The notes: a model not told the origin generated them from the sequence alone. A DNA stretch of 60,000 bases from Tubulanus polymorphus (GCF_964204645.1 NC_134026.1:188001-248000); one strand, 5' to 3'; positions 16,384 to 34,903 are shown, counted from the stretch's first letter. Made by a program: numbers and translations.

Positions 16384-17000
16384 TAAGAATTTCACATGAG
16401 ATATTTTCAATGAAATGTATTTAAATACTAGAAAATTAGACATACAATCACCTTTCAAAACAGAAAATGAGAAGGCGGATCAAAGTTTACATATTGATAT
16501 ACCTTTAAAGTACCCGGCATCGATTGAACTGAATTTTATCGAACGTGGACTAGATTTCGGTTTCGGGTTTGATTCAACGTGGAGGCGTCTGTGAAATATA
16601 ACGAATGTGTTCAGGAATATTCGGTTCGTTATTAGTCGCTGAAAATCGTTTCATCATTTTAATCTTCAATGAAATATTTGATAATTTAGGGTGAAATTTC
16701 ATTGATGTATTTTTCGTGTAGTCGTCTATTATATTACAAACTGGTATCGTGACACTTCACGACACGATCAATACAGTATCGTAGCCTTTATATTTATCAT
16801 CTCTCTCTCTTGCCTTGACAGGAACAGTTTTAATGCATCATCTTGAAAATATAGTCGTCGTTGTTACCGAGCACTTTGTCTTATGTAGGAAGGTTTTTCC
16901 CTGAGCTTTGATGCTCAGTGAGAAGTGTCTGTCTCCGGACTGGGGAAATCGATACACATTTCAAATGACGTTGATTCTGTAACTACTGCTGCGCCGCTAC

Positions 17001-21644
<4,644 letters not shown>

Positions 21645-21745
21645 AGTTATAGCTTAGACTTAAGCTTAGACTCAGTCTAAGGCCAATTTAGTTCTATAGC
21701 CAATCTAACAACTTAAGACCGAATCTTAAGACTTTCGGACTCGTA
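21645..21745. mobile_element. Short palindromic/SINE-like element, copy B
   Basis: Contains the family core TATAGCCAATCTAACAACTT flanked by repeated CTTAGACTTAAG-type palindromes. It matches copy C (56.7 kb) in the same orientation and copy A in reverse complement. Confidence 0.5.
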
Positions 21746-24144
21746 AGAAATCCCCTCGATCGCTTACCTCGCAGAACATCGACGTATATGTACTTTGGCG
21801 CACCGTATTACAAAATGTTAGGATTGTAGTAGTATAGGTCTAAGGGCTAATTCAAAATAGCTGACGAAAGGGATTAGAATACTTGGTAACATTCCTAGCG
21901 CCTACGCGTATACAACACGCAGATTATCGTCATTCTTAGCTCACAGCTACCGATCAGACTTTCTTTTTCATTCACATAGAATGAGGCAGAATTACTTCCG
22001 CTTGTTTCATTCTTCTTTCACAATGAAAGACAAATTGCGGCATTTGAAACTGCGCGATACGACAATAATCTCCATAACTCTCTCCGTCTCTCCGTCTCTC
22101 TCTCTCTCTCTCTCTGCCGCGCTCTTACTACGAGCCGCGTTCACTCTAAGTTACTGAACCGTTCTGGATTTCGTCCGTTCCTATTAAGAACGGCCTTCGC
22201 GCACCACCGAAAAGTTCAAATCAGTCCGTTCCATTTTAGAACGGACCAATCCAGGTGAATTCTAAATTTGAAGTGACCATTACTCCGTATGCGAATAGAG
22301 TTGATCCGATGCAGATACGGACCGAGTAAGAACTGAAGCGTTGCTTGTGTACAGTTTACTTACGGCTGTTTGAGGAGGCGTATAATCATCAAGTTGTTGA
22401 TTTCGAAAAAAAACAAGCAATTCATTTACATTAACGTGTGTTTAAGTGTTCAACTAAGTTTACACCGAGTTCTGTTCGATGACTACTTTTACTACGCTCA
22501 TTGCGTATGGCATTCATAAAACGCATCTCTAAACGATGAGGAGACAATAAACTGAACCAGTTTTCACGGAAATGTCTCCCATCACTAGGAAAAAAAGTAT
22601 ATACGAACTCTCTTATAAAGTGTCTGAAAATACGTCGTCTGAAAACATATTTATATATGTCTATGTTTATTGTATGAATTGTGAGTAGTATCGAATTAGT
22701 CAATATTAGACAACTTGAGGGCACTAGAGATGCATATTCACAATATGAACGTGTTGCTGGACGAAGTGTTACGTATAAAAAAACATTTCGATTTTTTCGT
22801 ATCTCTTCGGACGAATAGGTGATTAAAAATGATGACTTTGTGCGTTACTTGTCATTTATATTGATTTTTCCGGTGTCATAACATTTTGACTCGATGATTC
22901 AGTAACATCTGTTCGCACAGCTATTTGAATTGCATGAATTGTCGTGGAATATGCCGTTCTAGGAACCCAAACCAGATCGTGTTACCATAATACACGTCTC
23001 ATGATAAATCGAAATTTGCTCGAATTTTTGAATACGAATTAAAGTTCAATTCGGAACTTGAGTTTTGACCAGTTTCTGTTGGCATAATGAATTAAATATA
23101 ACTGAACAAAACATAAAACTTGATATATATAAATATTCGATGATTTGCCGGTGAAAATTCACCAATCACAACACGTAAATTACACTAGTTATGATGTTGT
23201 TCAAATCTATTTATTCAAACTGGTTTTTATCGTTATCTCGACTGAATTCTAAAGTAAAATTATCGTTACGAAGTCAAAACTCCCAAATACGGAACAATGC
23301 CTGCCCGATCTGACGCGTCCCGGGTCGGTTTTCTGCGCAAGCCCATTTATGAGACAAATAGAAAAATGACTAAAACCAGGGTCCCTGTTCGATATACATT
23401 TTAAATTCTAAAATGTATGTCGTTTCCATTTGTTACACTAGAATAAAATATACGTTCCTATTTGTCATTATAAAGTTGGTTTATTGAAACTGTTAAAGTG
23501 TAGACCTATCGTTTAAGGTAAGCAACACAAAACAGAAAATCGCTGGAGACAGTAATTTACGGCATAGTTTGAGCCGCCGTTAATTGTTATACGAAGATCA
23601 TTGACTGATTTATGAAATGAAGATAAAGTCAATAAAACGTTCATAAATAATCGAGCGTTTCTCGTATGAAATTATCTTATGACGGAATTCTGAACATAAA
23701 TAATCGTGCCTAATCGCCGTATAGACATCCATCAATATTTTATCTTCTATGAAACGTTTTCGATTATAAGAATTTCCATAAATAGTTCGTGAAGGTTCGT
23801 ATTGTTTTGTCTTTTCAAGAATCACAGATAATGAACAAACGCGCAGGCCCGGTAGTGTTAGGGTTCGAGGGGTCCGAACGAACCCGCAGTTCAACTCGTT
23901 TTCAAAAGCTGTTACACTTACCACTTTTACAACATGTATCGCAAATTTGTTCATTTCATTAGACTTTTGTTGCATTAACGGGAATCGCTCAGATGCTATA
24001 TAAAGCATCCAATTTTCAAAAAATTTTTGGAGGGCCAAACCTCTATTCTAAGTGCCAAACAAATTGACAACGAATCCATCCACATATTCCACACGCTACG
24101 AGACTCGTCATCAATATCCGCCTATCTTTCAAATCATCTCCAAA
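21746..24144. other. Non-coding, nothing firmly recognised
   Basis: There is a CT run at 22080-22112 and a repeated GTCCGTTC motif at 22.17-22.25 kb. A 142-codon minus-strand frame at 23610-24038 resembles no known protein and is left uncalled. Confidence 0.4.
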
Positions 24145-24301
24145 CAACGGGTACTCACTCTCCCCGCCCGCGCTGAACACTCTAACAACGGGTACTCACT
24201 CTCCCCGCCCGAGCTGAACACTCTAACGACGGGTACTCACTCTCCCCGCCCGCGCTGAACACTCTAACGACGGGTACTCACTCTCCCCGCCCGAGCTGAA
24301 C
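24145..24301. repeat. 41-bp minisatellite, about 3.8 copies
   Basis: The unit includes ACGGGTACTCACTCTCCCC, then GCCCG[AC]GCTGAACACTCTAA. Copies are nearly identical, alternating between GAGCTG and GCGCTG variants. Confidence 0.95.
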
Positions 24302-24306
24302 GCATC

Positions 24307-24440
24307 AATTAATAATAATAATAATAATTTATTGAGCCTAAAATCCATATAAAATATGCTCATTGGCTTTACAATATAAAGACACAATTCAAACATAAAG
24401 ATAGAAAAAAGAATTTACATCATTAGTTAAAAGCTTTAGT
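24307..24440 (-). mobile_element. Possible retroelement 3' end with (ATT)n tail
   Basis: A run of AAT units at 24307-24328 followed by TTTATTGAGCC looks, on the minus strand, like a non-LTR/SINE 3' terminus ending in an ATT-type tail. No reverse transcriptase sequence is visible, so only a short remnant is proposed. Confidence 0.3.
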
Positions 24441-26162
24441 GAACAAATGGGTTTTATGGGTTCAATTACAGAATCCCGCATAACACTTCAACAACGAAAC
24501 GCAAATCGCATTTACTCCATTAAAAATTGCGTTCGATTCAACGGATTTCATCTCTTGTCATTCGTTCGTTTAATGGCCTAACATTAATAATCTCCTTGAG
24601 TTTCATATGATAAAATTATCGGTCCCCAAATAATCCAGGAATACAAAGCCGAAACGCGTTTTGAAATATCATTCGCTGCCGACTTTTAGAAAAGTGCTAA
24701 TCTCCTCACTATTCTCCTCACTCTCCTCATTCTCTCCAGCGCATTGTCTGCGCTATTAATTACACAACTCACGCACAATTTACCTCGATAAGATTGAAAT
24801 CTCGGGGATAAAACAATATTATCTCAAAAGAGAGTTTGAAAAGGCGATTACTCGTGAAAACTTACTTTTTGTTTCGAAATAACGAACAATGAACATTTCT
24901 GAACTTAAAATACGTTTTTCTAAACTTAACCAACTAGTCTTAAGTCGATATTTTGCAACGATCTCAACGATCAATTCAGATAAATTTGATCGCGGTTTAA
25001 TAGAATCATCTACAAAAAAAGGCAACATCATCGGGAAGATCGGGAGAAAAATAACTTCCATATTTGCCACTGGTAAAGTTACTATCCTTTTGATAAACAT
25101 CCATATAGCTCTCTATAAAGCATAGATCGTCATTAGATCGAAATTTAGATCGATCATTGATAACTTACTGATGTAATGGAATAAGCTTTTCAACAGCCAA
25201 TTCAACACCGGTGCTGTCATGTCATATGATGAACTAGTATTCCGATCCGTTCGTACGAAATTATTTCCGTTGAGGGTTCGAATTTCCAGCTCGTCAATGA
25301 TCCTAATGGGAAATTACACCGTTTACGGCCATTCAGTCAGGTAATCATAGCCTTCAGACAGTCAGCCACATTCCCGTCCAATCTAATAATACCGGCTAAT
25401 AGTGACAACCTTTAAATATACCGATCCGTAGATTCAGTCCGCTATTGAAATGAATCTCACCTCGTATAAGAATCCAATTCATCATCAACTTATGAAATTG
25501 AATTGAAATTGCTTAATAAATCACATCTATAGGTATAAGTGTAATTACCTTACATACCAATTCAGCTCGTGCAGCTTATACATCAAAATTTGACTTCCGA
25601 TTAAAGTGTTCAAGTCCTACACCAAAATGATGATGAATTCAAATGAAAAAGTAGATCATTTGAAAGAGAATTTCAAAGATTTTTACACGAATGAAAATAG
25701 TATCGTCAAATAAAGGGAGGTAATTAACGTTTTATCTACTAGGTTTCAAATTAATTCATTATAAAAATTGACACAACTTCACAATGGATTTCTCAGTATA
25801 TTCGTAATTGCCCCGCGTAGAATTAAAACACGGGGTTTAGATTGAAAATAGGAGAATATTCGTCATATGAAAACCTAGTTTTCAAAATAAGTTAAGTAGA
25901 TTATCTAAATTTCAGTTCCAGTTAAGTTCGCTTCTTTTCCAACCTAAACCGACTACCGACTGAAGGCGGGACTTAACGAGACTGTCTGTTATCAATACGA
26001 TCCATTAATGTCGACGGGTTTTGTTCGCTGGAAGCCTCAAGGCCGACCTGCCCCCGACTCGGGTTGTTGTTGATATAGTGTCCACGGGTAAAGCATTATA
26101 ACGGGTTTAAACGGGTTTCTAAACTAGAGACACTTGAGTGACACAATTTACTAACTTCATCT
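24441..26162. other. Non-coding, nothing recognised
   Basis: AT-rich, no repeat array or exon supported. Confidence 0.45.
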
Positions 26163-28361
26163 AATAAGCCTTTTTACAGTTTCCAGGCGCCATTTTTTTG
26201 GGTACCCGCCGGGTCCACATTGTTGAATTTTTTGTCCTTATTTTTCTCCGGTTTAATTTTTTTATTTCGTTCATATCTCTGGATTTGATTAAGATAGAAA
26301 CAAAGTAAAAATATCGATGAACTCGGCTGATAATAAACTTTTTTATGATATCACTCATTTATAAAGTTAATGCAACAATGTGCGCTGGTGAAGTTATAAA
26401 CATTGATATCGTCTTCCCGATAATTCAACTTGAATTATTGCTCATCTCATTCAAAAGTTCGTAATTCTTACAAATATTAATCTACATTTTTGAAATTTTC
26501 AGAACCAATAGCCATCTATATGTGGTCTTATATACCTTTTACTGTTTTCAATTATCCTTATTAGTTTTTAAGTAATTGCGAGTCAAACTTCCAAAACTCG
26601 TTTTCCCGGGTCCCCTGGGTGCATCTTTATATCAGGAAATTTCACAATTTCACCGGTCCCTACTTTGTTGAAAATCAATTTATTAAGTAACCATGGAAAT
26701 AAGGGCACCTAGGTTTTTGAAAAGTGGTTATTAAAGATATATATTCTCTAGGATTTGTCAAAATAAACAAAATAAACCAGGTGTTGCTTTAACCAGCTAC
26801 CTAGGTTCACAACAGATCATTTTGTCCAACGTGTTTCATTCGATTCCAAAACTGCACGTACGGGTATACGATTGCAAATGTGAAAGTCAGACATTATGTG
26901 GCACATGTATGAGGACCAAAGTCTCAATGCTGCGTCGCATTGCCGTCGCAAATTTGCATGGCTACTTACGTGAAGTGGGCTAATACAGACCTTGTGTGAT
27001 CAAAACTAACTTAGAATTCGTGCCAAATCTCAAAACAACTATCAAACACACGAGATCAATTTTGACAGAAAGTAAACGAATGTTATGTTCCTCAATATAT
27101 ACTAATATATTCCAAAGTTCCAATCTTTTCAACACAATCGACTAAGCCAAATATATTCAAATTCAATTTGAAACACCTTCCAGCTCTTGTCACGATCAGT
27201 AATAAAGATCGAACATCGAACATTCTCAAAAAAGCAAAGCCGATCCAACGGTTTGCAAGCGTCAAGTTTGACACAGCCGTGGCTGCCTCCATTTGTGTGG
27301 AGCTGCTGCTGAAAATTCAAAAATGTAAATCGGGTACCGGTATTTAACTGAAGACCGAGTGCTCGCCATTACACCATGGTATTTCTGATGGTTAACTTCT
27401 GAGCAACTGGCTCCAGAATCACCTGCCAACGGCCATATTTCATTGATGCAATATACTGTGAAACGATATAATATAGACAGGAGATCAATGAAACTTAAAT
27501 GCCTGACACTAAGACTTATTTCGACTTTTTTGACTATCTTAGATGATTGGGAGAGGGGTCCAAAAATAAGGACATTTTCCGTGGTTTAAGGCTGTGAGTA
27601 GGGTGCCCCTCGGTGTTGAAACAAATACATCCAAAACAATTTAATTTGCAAGAGGATGAGTGATAGATTTGTAAGTTTTATGCGATCACTGTCTTGACAA
27701 AGATGGTAATCTTAATGGGAAGTTGCAGGGGTCCGGACTACCGACCCTCCAAACCCGTAGTCTGTCCCTGTGTTACTAGAAATATATCTCTATTTACCAT
27801 TTTTTTCAAATAACTAGGTGCCCTTGTTTCCATAGTTACTGAAAATTTTGATTTTAACAATGTAGGACCGGTTAAATTGGCAAATTTCTTGATATAAATA
27901 TGCACACATGATACTCTAGAAAACGTGTTTTGGAAGTTTGACTCGCAATTACTTAAAAACTAATAAAGATAATTGAAAACGGTAAAAGGTATATAAGACC
28001 ACATATAGATGGCTATTGGTCCTGAAAATTTCAAAAATGTAGATTAATATTTGTAAGAATTACGAACTTTTGAATGAGATGAGCATTAATTCAAGTTGAA
28101 TTATCGGGAAGACGATATCAATGTTTATAACTTCACCAGCGCACATTGTTGCATTAACTTTATAAATGAGTGATATCATAAAAAAGTTTATTATCAGCCG
28201 AGTTCATCAATATTTTTACTTTGTTTCTATCTTAATCAAATCCAGAGATATGAACGAAATAAAAAAACTAAACCGGAGAAAAATAGGGACAAAAAATTCA
28301 ACAATGCGGACCCGGCGGGTACCCAAAAAAATGGCGCCTGGAAACTGTAAAAAGGCTTATT
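26163..28361. mobile_element. Long-inverted-repeat (foldback-like) element, 2.2 kb
   Basis: The left arm (26163 to about 26756) is the reverse complement of the right arm (about 27778 to 28361). The outer 400-450 bases are nearly identical; the inner part is more diverged. Both termini read AATAAGCCTTTTTACAG going inward, and a TA dinucleotide lies just outside AGCC at each end, compatible with a TA-target DNA transposon. The loop is about 1 kb with no transposase-sized frame, so it would be non-autonomous. Mirror-image open frames starting MSDIIKK in each arm (minus at 26358, plus at 28166) are the same arm read twice, with three residue changes over 65. It could also be a duplicated-inverted segment rather than a transposon. 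Confidence 0.8.
27331..27385 (-). ncRNA. tRNA-Gln-like fragment (SINE head or pseudo-tRNA)
   Basis: Read on the minus strand, ACCATGGTGTAATGG then GAGCACTC matches the 5' half and A box of eukaryotic tRNA-Gln. The 3' half and B box are degenerate (GGTACCCGATT). It sits in the loop of the long-inverted-repeat element, so it is probably a tRNA-derived repeat and not a working tRNA. Confidence 0.4.
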
Positions 28362-29919
28362 GCGCATTAATACAACACTCAATCGTATGTTCATGTATAA
28401 CCTGTCAACAGACATATTCTTTAAGGATTAATTGCATTAGGAAATAAATGTACAAATACACAGATGAACACGTAATAAATATTGAAAATTGTTCCCTGAA
28501 GAGACATGAAAACTGTCGCTGACTAATACAAAATAGTAGCACCCAATTTATTGTCTAAATAGTTCTCTGACCATAATGCGATGTGTGTCGCGTTGATGAA
28601 ATCGACTGATAGTTTATACAGTATCTGAAGACGTCCCCGCGGGTCTGATATCAGCCATCGGTATCCACTATTGCTAATAACGTATCGTAACGTCGAAAAA
28701 CGACGTATTTGTATCAACTGTTAGATGTCAGATCACTAATCGAAAATGGATGACAGACATAGCGTACATGATCAAATTGCTGCGCCTATCATCAACCGAT
28801 TTATCTCACGTCAACCAATCGTGAGATTTTTTCATCCGTTACGAGGATAGATTTGCTCCCATCTTATTTTCCGTAATGTACAGCTTATATATCACCCGGC
28901 TCGATGTGTTTGTATAACTAAACGTCGAGGCTTATTGAAAATCGTCTGCTCCGGGGGCCCGCACGAGCGTTCGCTAAAATACACCACTATTCGGAGCATT
29001 GCGTGATTACCGTTTAAAAAGTTTCGTAAAAGCCACCGGCAAACATGTCATTTAGTCGTGTTAGCTCGTACGGCATGAACCTATAAGCTTCGAGAAGAAA
29101 GATGAAAGAAACAGCGTTGAACGTCGCAAAGTAAAATCATGGTGTATCCTGTTTCAAATAGGGGTTTAACGGAATCGCGACAAAACACTGTGACCCAGTT
29201 ACAAAAACCATTTCAATCAACTGATTTAAATTTCAATCAGTGATGAATTGAATTATTGATAAATATGAAACTCGAAACTCGTATTTTTTTTATTCGTTTG
29301 TCGGTTCATTATTCGTCCCTGTCGCGTCATTTTGTTTCTAGATTAATCCACCTGATAAATGCACACGGCTAGATTTCGATAAACAATTTAATAAAATAAC
29401 GCCATTCAACAGACGAGCGCGCGTAATTCTCTAAAGACCTATAAATTGTATTGCGTGCGACGGGTTTTAGTGAAAATTATATTAAGTAACTCCTAATGAT
29501 ATTTTATAATCGAGCCTATCCGATGATAGCGTTCAATTTCGCAAATTACTTCCTAATATTCGACGCTTTTTATTACCGTCGCTCGTTGACACGGAAAGGT
29601 AAAGATAAAAACGTCGTCCATCTATCTGTCTTCGTCTCGACTATTTGACAATCGACCAGCCATCAAATTATTATGTATCAAGCTATTTCCATCAGGCCCT
29701 CGTCTCCTCCACGATAATGCGTTACATCTACGCGTGGATTTAATTTCACTAAAAGATTTCCGACGATAGACAACCGTCACACGGTTATTCGATTGGGAGT
29801 TCGTTCGGTTAGGATGTCGACAGCTGAGTGTAAAACGAATCGGATAGGTCGATGACGATTTTCATTTCACGTATTGATAGATTTGCATATATACATATTA
29901 TTTTATATTCTCCCTCAGC
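28362..29919. other. Non-coding, nothing recognised
   Basis: No supported exon, repeat array or RNA gene. Confidence 0.45.
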
Positions 29920-30005
29920 AGGGATTCGAACCTGATGGCATCGAGACTACCTCTTCCCGTTGCTGAGTAGACTAGTTTCCGGTGTCTCAGGCAACCAGTC
30001 AAACG
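29920..30005 (-). ncRNA. tRNA-derived SINE-like sequence (intact Pol III B box)
   Basis: On the minus strand CAGGTTCGAATCCCTG contains a consensus Pol III B box (GGTTCGAATCC) with a 4-bp T-arm-like stem. The rest does not fold as a tRNA. The same block, CAGGGATTCGAACCTGATGGC, recurs at 40.76 kb, which supports a dispersed repeat. Confidence 0.45.
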
Positions 30006-32296
30006 CATAAATACAGTGCACTTGCATAATCTACCGTCTTTTTCTATAGATATTCAAATACATCAATAAGTCTCAATAGCCACGACTATCCCGTAATACA
30101 ACCAGTATAAGTGTTTATTTAGCGCTGATAACAGGGACAGAATTACTCAATAAGCGACGCAATAATATTTGACACGGGAAAATGAAGCGACTGCGAGTAA
30201 AAATCATCCAATAATTGCCTAGACAAGGGAAGTGCTTTTCTTCACCTGACTGCAGCTTGTTGAGCGGTTTCGACAAACATACTTGACGTTAGATTGGTCT
30301 GTACACAGAATCATAACAGATTTATAGCTGCGCAACATGAACGCTGTCCAGACTAACCGGAACTGAATGGTGCAGTTGACCTTGGATATTATGTTCTGTC
30401 TGTCTGGACGGCAAACTTTTCGTAATAAGCCGAAGCGGTAATCGGAGCCGACAATCAAACGCGCTAAAGTTCGATCTTACGCATTTCAGTGTCGGCCATT
30501 TTGGAACTAGACCGGAAGTACAGCGACCGCGGTCGAATATTTCCGGGCCGTAGTTCGCCCTGACCGAAGATGTGTTGTCCCTGTGTCTCATGGTTAGATC
30601 AGCTAAGCGTTGCTAATGCCGCGGCGATCGCCCGCTGGACGATCGACCTATTAAGCCACCGTGAAAGCTTACATAATTAACGCCACGTACAATTCTTCTC
30701 TCGGTTTTGCTGGGAATCGATGATCATTTGGTGACATTTAGAACCCGGATAGACGTCCATTATTAGCCCTACTTTTCTCATTAACGATACGTATATGCAT
30801 TTTATATCTGCACTCAGCTACGTTACATTAACACCGAGGCCACTCAGTAATCTTCACTTAACTTGGAAAAACAGCGTGTACCAGACAGAGGCCGAGTACC
30901 AGATATTTATCGTCAAGCGACTTTTTATCTACTGTTTGATACTAATTATCGTGCAAAAGAAGCCGGGAAATTGCTCCTAGAAGGATCCCCAACCCCCCAA
31001 AAAATATATCCTGCGCTCGAAATGCATAGTCAGTAAATTCATTAATAATCCTCCCTCTTACAGACTTCCTGGATCCACCTGGGATCGGTAACATTGGTCC
31101 GAGTAAGGTGAAAGTTCGAGTTAAGAATTGGAACCGAACAATAGGGTCAGAAAATAATTTGATTTTTTTCTACGAGTTGGTCAAAAGTCCGAGTTGGCCA
31201 TGTGTGATGTACTGTATTGCATTCGTGAACGTTACCTTTCAGCTTTTACTGACGTTCACGGATTCTAGTAATGGATTTCAGATATTTTGGTGGATTTACT
31301 TTGTGCTCCAAATTTTCATTCCTTGATTGTTTTTTGTCCGACCCGTCTTCCGCTGGATGAATCGTGACTAATTTTTCTCTGATTCTCGATTTCGTGATCT
31401 AAAGCACGTTTGCTTTGATTCGAAGTTTCGTGTGATAAACAGTAATTTAGATTTTTCCCTCTAAACTAGATTGAAGACTGTGTATGTATGTAAACATGGA
31501 GCGGTGCACAAAGGAAAGTGAATTTATATACGTCACACGTAATGCTCGGATCAGATGTAGATCCGTCATCAAAACACCGGCGCCTGCCGAAACGTCTTAA
31601 GCGTTGTCGACGTTTTTGAAATTCGCGAAGAGAAAATATCAGGCGTTCAGTTCTCCCCAAGGCAAAACTCTCCCGCTAAAGTAAAACATAAACGATTTCC
31701 TTTAATTTCCAGAAGCCGATCTGTTTGTTTGCGATTCTCTCTTCGGCGAGACAATATTATACCGAATTTGATTCGTTCTAGTCTGCGGAGTCTGCGTACA
31801 CATACACACACGTACACACGTTTTTCGCTATCGATGAATCGACGGGATTCGCAATTTCACGCTTCTCTAGACACACATTCCCAATGCGTGCAGTGATAAA
31901 CTCTCGAGACATTCGCGATTATTTGCAGCATTTTGCGACGAAATTGCGTGTCACAAACTGAGTTCGTTCGTCCGTGTGCTGTATCGTGTATAGTGTCCGG
32001 TGAAGCAGGAATCTATAGTTTGATACTCGTCACGCTACGCGATTAAATGACCCGTTTCCTCAGATACTTCAGGTTCACGCAATGGATTTTAACAAGCGAT
32101 GCTTGGTTTACCGCATTATGTGGGAGAGAGAGGAGGTGGTACTTATACAATTCCTTGTGTAGGGATTACTCAAATGAGGAAAAATTGATCCGATGAGGTC
32201 TGACGTCATAACCATCAATCCGTCAACAACTAGAGATTTGTGTTTTTATTTTTCAAGGATGAATACACATAAAAAACCGCAATGACAGAAGCTTCG
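30006..32296. other. Non-coding; CRE palindrome at 32201
   Basis: No exon recognised. TGACGTCA at 32201-32208. Confidence 0.4.
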
Positions 32297-32371
32297 CTCG
32301 GCAAACTCGGCAAACCCGGCAAACTCGGAAAACCCGGCAAACTCGGCAAACTCGGCAAACTCGGCAAACTC
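32297..32371. repeat. 9-bp tandem repeat (CTCGGCAAA)n
   Basis: About eight copies of CTCGGCAAA with CCCGGCAAA and CTCGGAAAA variants. Reading it on the minus strand gives a CRVCRV-type frame, which is a repeat artefact. Confidence 0.95.
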
Positions 32372-32492
32372 TTAACGATTTCCTATATATCGGTATCAAA
32401 AAGCAAAAATAACCGATTCTGGGTTTAGAACGAACGCTATTCATTGTAATACGAGCGCTCCAGGGGAGGATGATCCAGAACCGGTTGTGTCT

Positions 32493-32527
32493 TGGAGTAA
32501 TCATCTGGAAGTCGGATGATTACTCCA
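32493..32527. repeat. Perfect 13-bp-stem hairpin
   Basis: TGGAGTAATCATC and its exact reverse complement GATGATTACTCCA are separated by 9 bases. It is not followed by a T run and its function is unknown. Confidence 0.8.
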
Positions 32528-33787
32528 GGGTTGTATAGGTATATACTACGGTCGAGAAATTGGGTGCCAGTTTAAATAGATCACTAATTATTTTCTACAC
32601 GTTTAATAGAACCACTCGTCAATACACCATAAATAGCCGCGATAGAGTATAAATACATGTCAGTTTTGTCTCGACGCCCCTTTTTGCTGATTAGTGTCAT
32701 TTTCTGTTGGTTTTACAATCAGAAGTCACCATTGAATCCACCTCTGCGCTCAAGAATATTTTACCAAATTTGTTAATTCCCCAACTAGCTCCACAAACTC
32801 TTTCGAAGTTTAAAAGTTCTCAATCGTGTCGCGGAGTTGCTAATAATTATACACATCACGCTTGCTAGTTTTAATTTGATAGGGGTATCTCTTTCTTCCT
32901 CTTTATCAGTCATAAAAACCTCAATTAAGATGGGCAATAACTGAGTGTTATTCAGCAGAGACGTGCGATCATGCGATTACACGCTTGTTATAATTCTCAC
33001 GAAGTCTTTTCACGCTGATATTTTCCGAGATCATCAAAGATGATTTGTCCACGAGGAGTAGTAATTTAACTCGTCTTGTTCCTATTTGATCTCTCAATCT
33101 GTCAATTAATTCGGTTCGTGCGTTGATTACGTCCTTCTCCGACCACTTCACGCCGCATTAGCGCCGAACCTCTGATGAGCGAGCGCTCGAAAAAAATGAC
33201 CTCCACCTTTGTGCAGTTTTTATCCCCGGTGTTGTTCTACAGCGCACCTGCTACCTTAGTTGTATATTACCCATCATAGAAACATGTAATACGTTATAAC
33301 ATTATCGTTATTCACCTTCGGAATGAAAAAGTAATTTAGTTCAATCAATAAAAAGAATGTCGAATCTGTCGCATACTTTCAGCGATGTGTGTATAATATT
33401 TGTGTATCTGAGCGCTGGATTCATCATCTCGTCGAAAACAGGAAGTTGTACGGGTTTTCTGGTGGCATTTCACGACGCCGTCGCGAAACTGTAGCAAATA
33501 CTCGAGAAGGAAATTGAAGCACGGAAATTACCCTTCAATAACGCGTTAAAGCGACCGCATTGGATCACCGAGGATTTCTTTGACCGATTAGGTGCGAGAA
33601 AATACGACATTTAGGTTTTAAGATGAATTTTCTTTTCATTTTAACCCAAATACTATACGCGGTCCAAAATGGCCGTGTTGTAAACTGTGTATCGATAAAG
33701 CGATTGAAGCCTGTTACTATCGGCTCGAATTCATCGACCACAGGGACTTATTGTCACGTTTGATAGTGAATGGATAAAACCAGTATC
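32528..33787. other. Non-coding, nothing recognised
   Basis: No supported exon or repeat. Confidence 0.4.
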
Positions 33788-33850
33788 AATGACCAACCCC
33801 AGTGGATCAATTTCCAACCCCAGTGGATCAATGACCAACCCCAGTGGATC
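33788..33850. repeat. 21-bp tandem repeat, three copies
   Basis: Three copies of a 21-bp unit containing CCAACCCCAGTGGATC. The unit is a multiple of three, so frames stay open through it, but no gene context is visible. Confidence 0.9.
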
Positions 33851-34847
33851 CCTATATAAGGAGAACAGTTCAAGGGCCGGATCGATATTACCAGACAACA
33901 AATATTTCAATTTTCCTGAGACTTTCAAATATTACCCAATAACAAATCAATCAAATCGTAAAACATCTGGCAATATTAGAGGATGTCGTATTGTATGTAA
34001 ATCATATACGACGCCTTCATCCAAATCAACACTACAAGATGATACGTAGTTCTTCTTTTAGTTATCAAGGTTTTATTTTGAATGAAAATAAGGCAAGATG
34101 TAGTTGAGATGTGGGTATTATTCGCTTTATTTACTCAGGAGATACCTACTCTAACGTGCAATGTGTTTATACGGGAATCGAAGACGCGTCAAAAATCTCG
34201 GTCGGATATTCGACCACCAAAACAGCGTTTCAAATTTTCAGTAGAAAAACTAGTTTTTATTAGAAAGAGATGCCGTTATTGCAAATTGATTTTTTGGAAT
34301 TATCCTTGATTGAAGTTATCTCTCTTGTGACTCTCGTCGACATCGATGCAAAGTCAATGTAAAAACGTGACTAGTTCGACTAGATAACGATGTCCCCGGG
34401 CTGTGAACTATCTGTGAATTAAACGATACCTGTAGTACATTACGGGACCTACAGCGATGACGTCAGGCTACATTTCAAGAATCGATACAATACAATAATA
34501 CTATAGACTATCCTCTCAGGATACGAGATCTGTTGTTTGTGCCCCCCCCCTCGCATCTCGTTTCTAGTGAGAGAGAATCAAATCAAATATATTCTAATGG
34601 TGAAATCAGAAATGTCTTGTATCCAGAGTCAGGATATTATTCCAACGTGAAATCTAGTAATATACCCCAACGGTATATTGTCAGTAGTTTATAGGAACAC
34701 GCGCCACCATTGCTATCATTTACAAACAAATGTATATTCATCATATCCCTTTCGTTTCATTTAACGTGGCATATGATATATTGTATATTGACAATTTTAA
34801 TTGTGATTGCCTTGCAAATTCGTATTTACTGTACTGAAAGTTAGATT

Positions 34848-34893
34848 GATTTCATATGTATATATATATATATATATATATACATATGAAATC
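34848..34893. repeat. Palindrome with TA core
   Basis: GATTTCATATGTA and TACATATGAAATC are exact inverted copies flanking a short TA run. It lies just upstream of the larger TA palindrome. Confidence 0.85.
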
Positions 34894-34903
34894 TAGTAAT
34901 ATA

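Noticed and set aside
23610-24038. 142-codon minus-strand frame
   Set aside because: AT-rich composition, no recognisable domain, no splice or promoter support; not distinguishable from chance.
26161-28447. Two homologous small proteins starting MSDIIKK
   Set aside because: They are the same inverted-repeat arm translated on opposite strands; no sign of a real protein beyond the shared arm.
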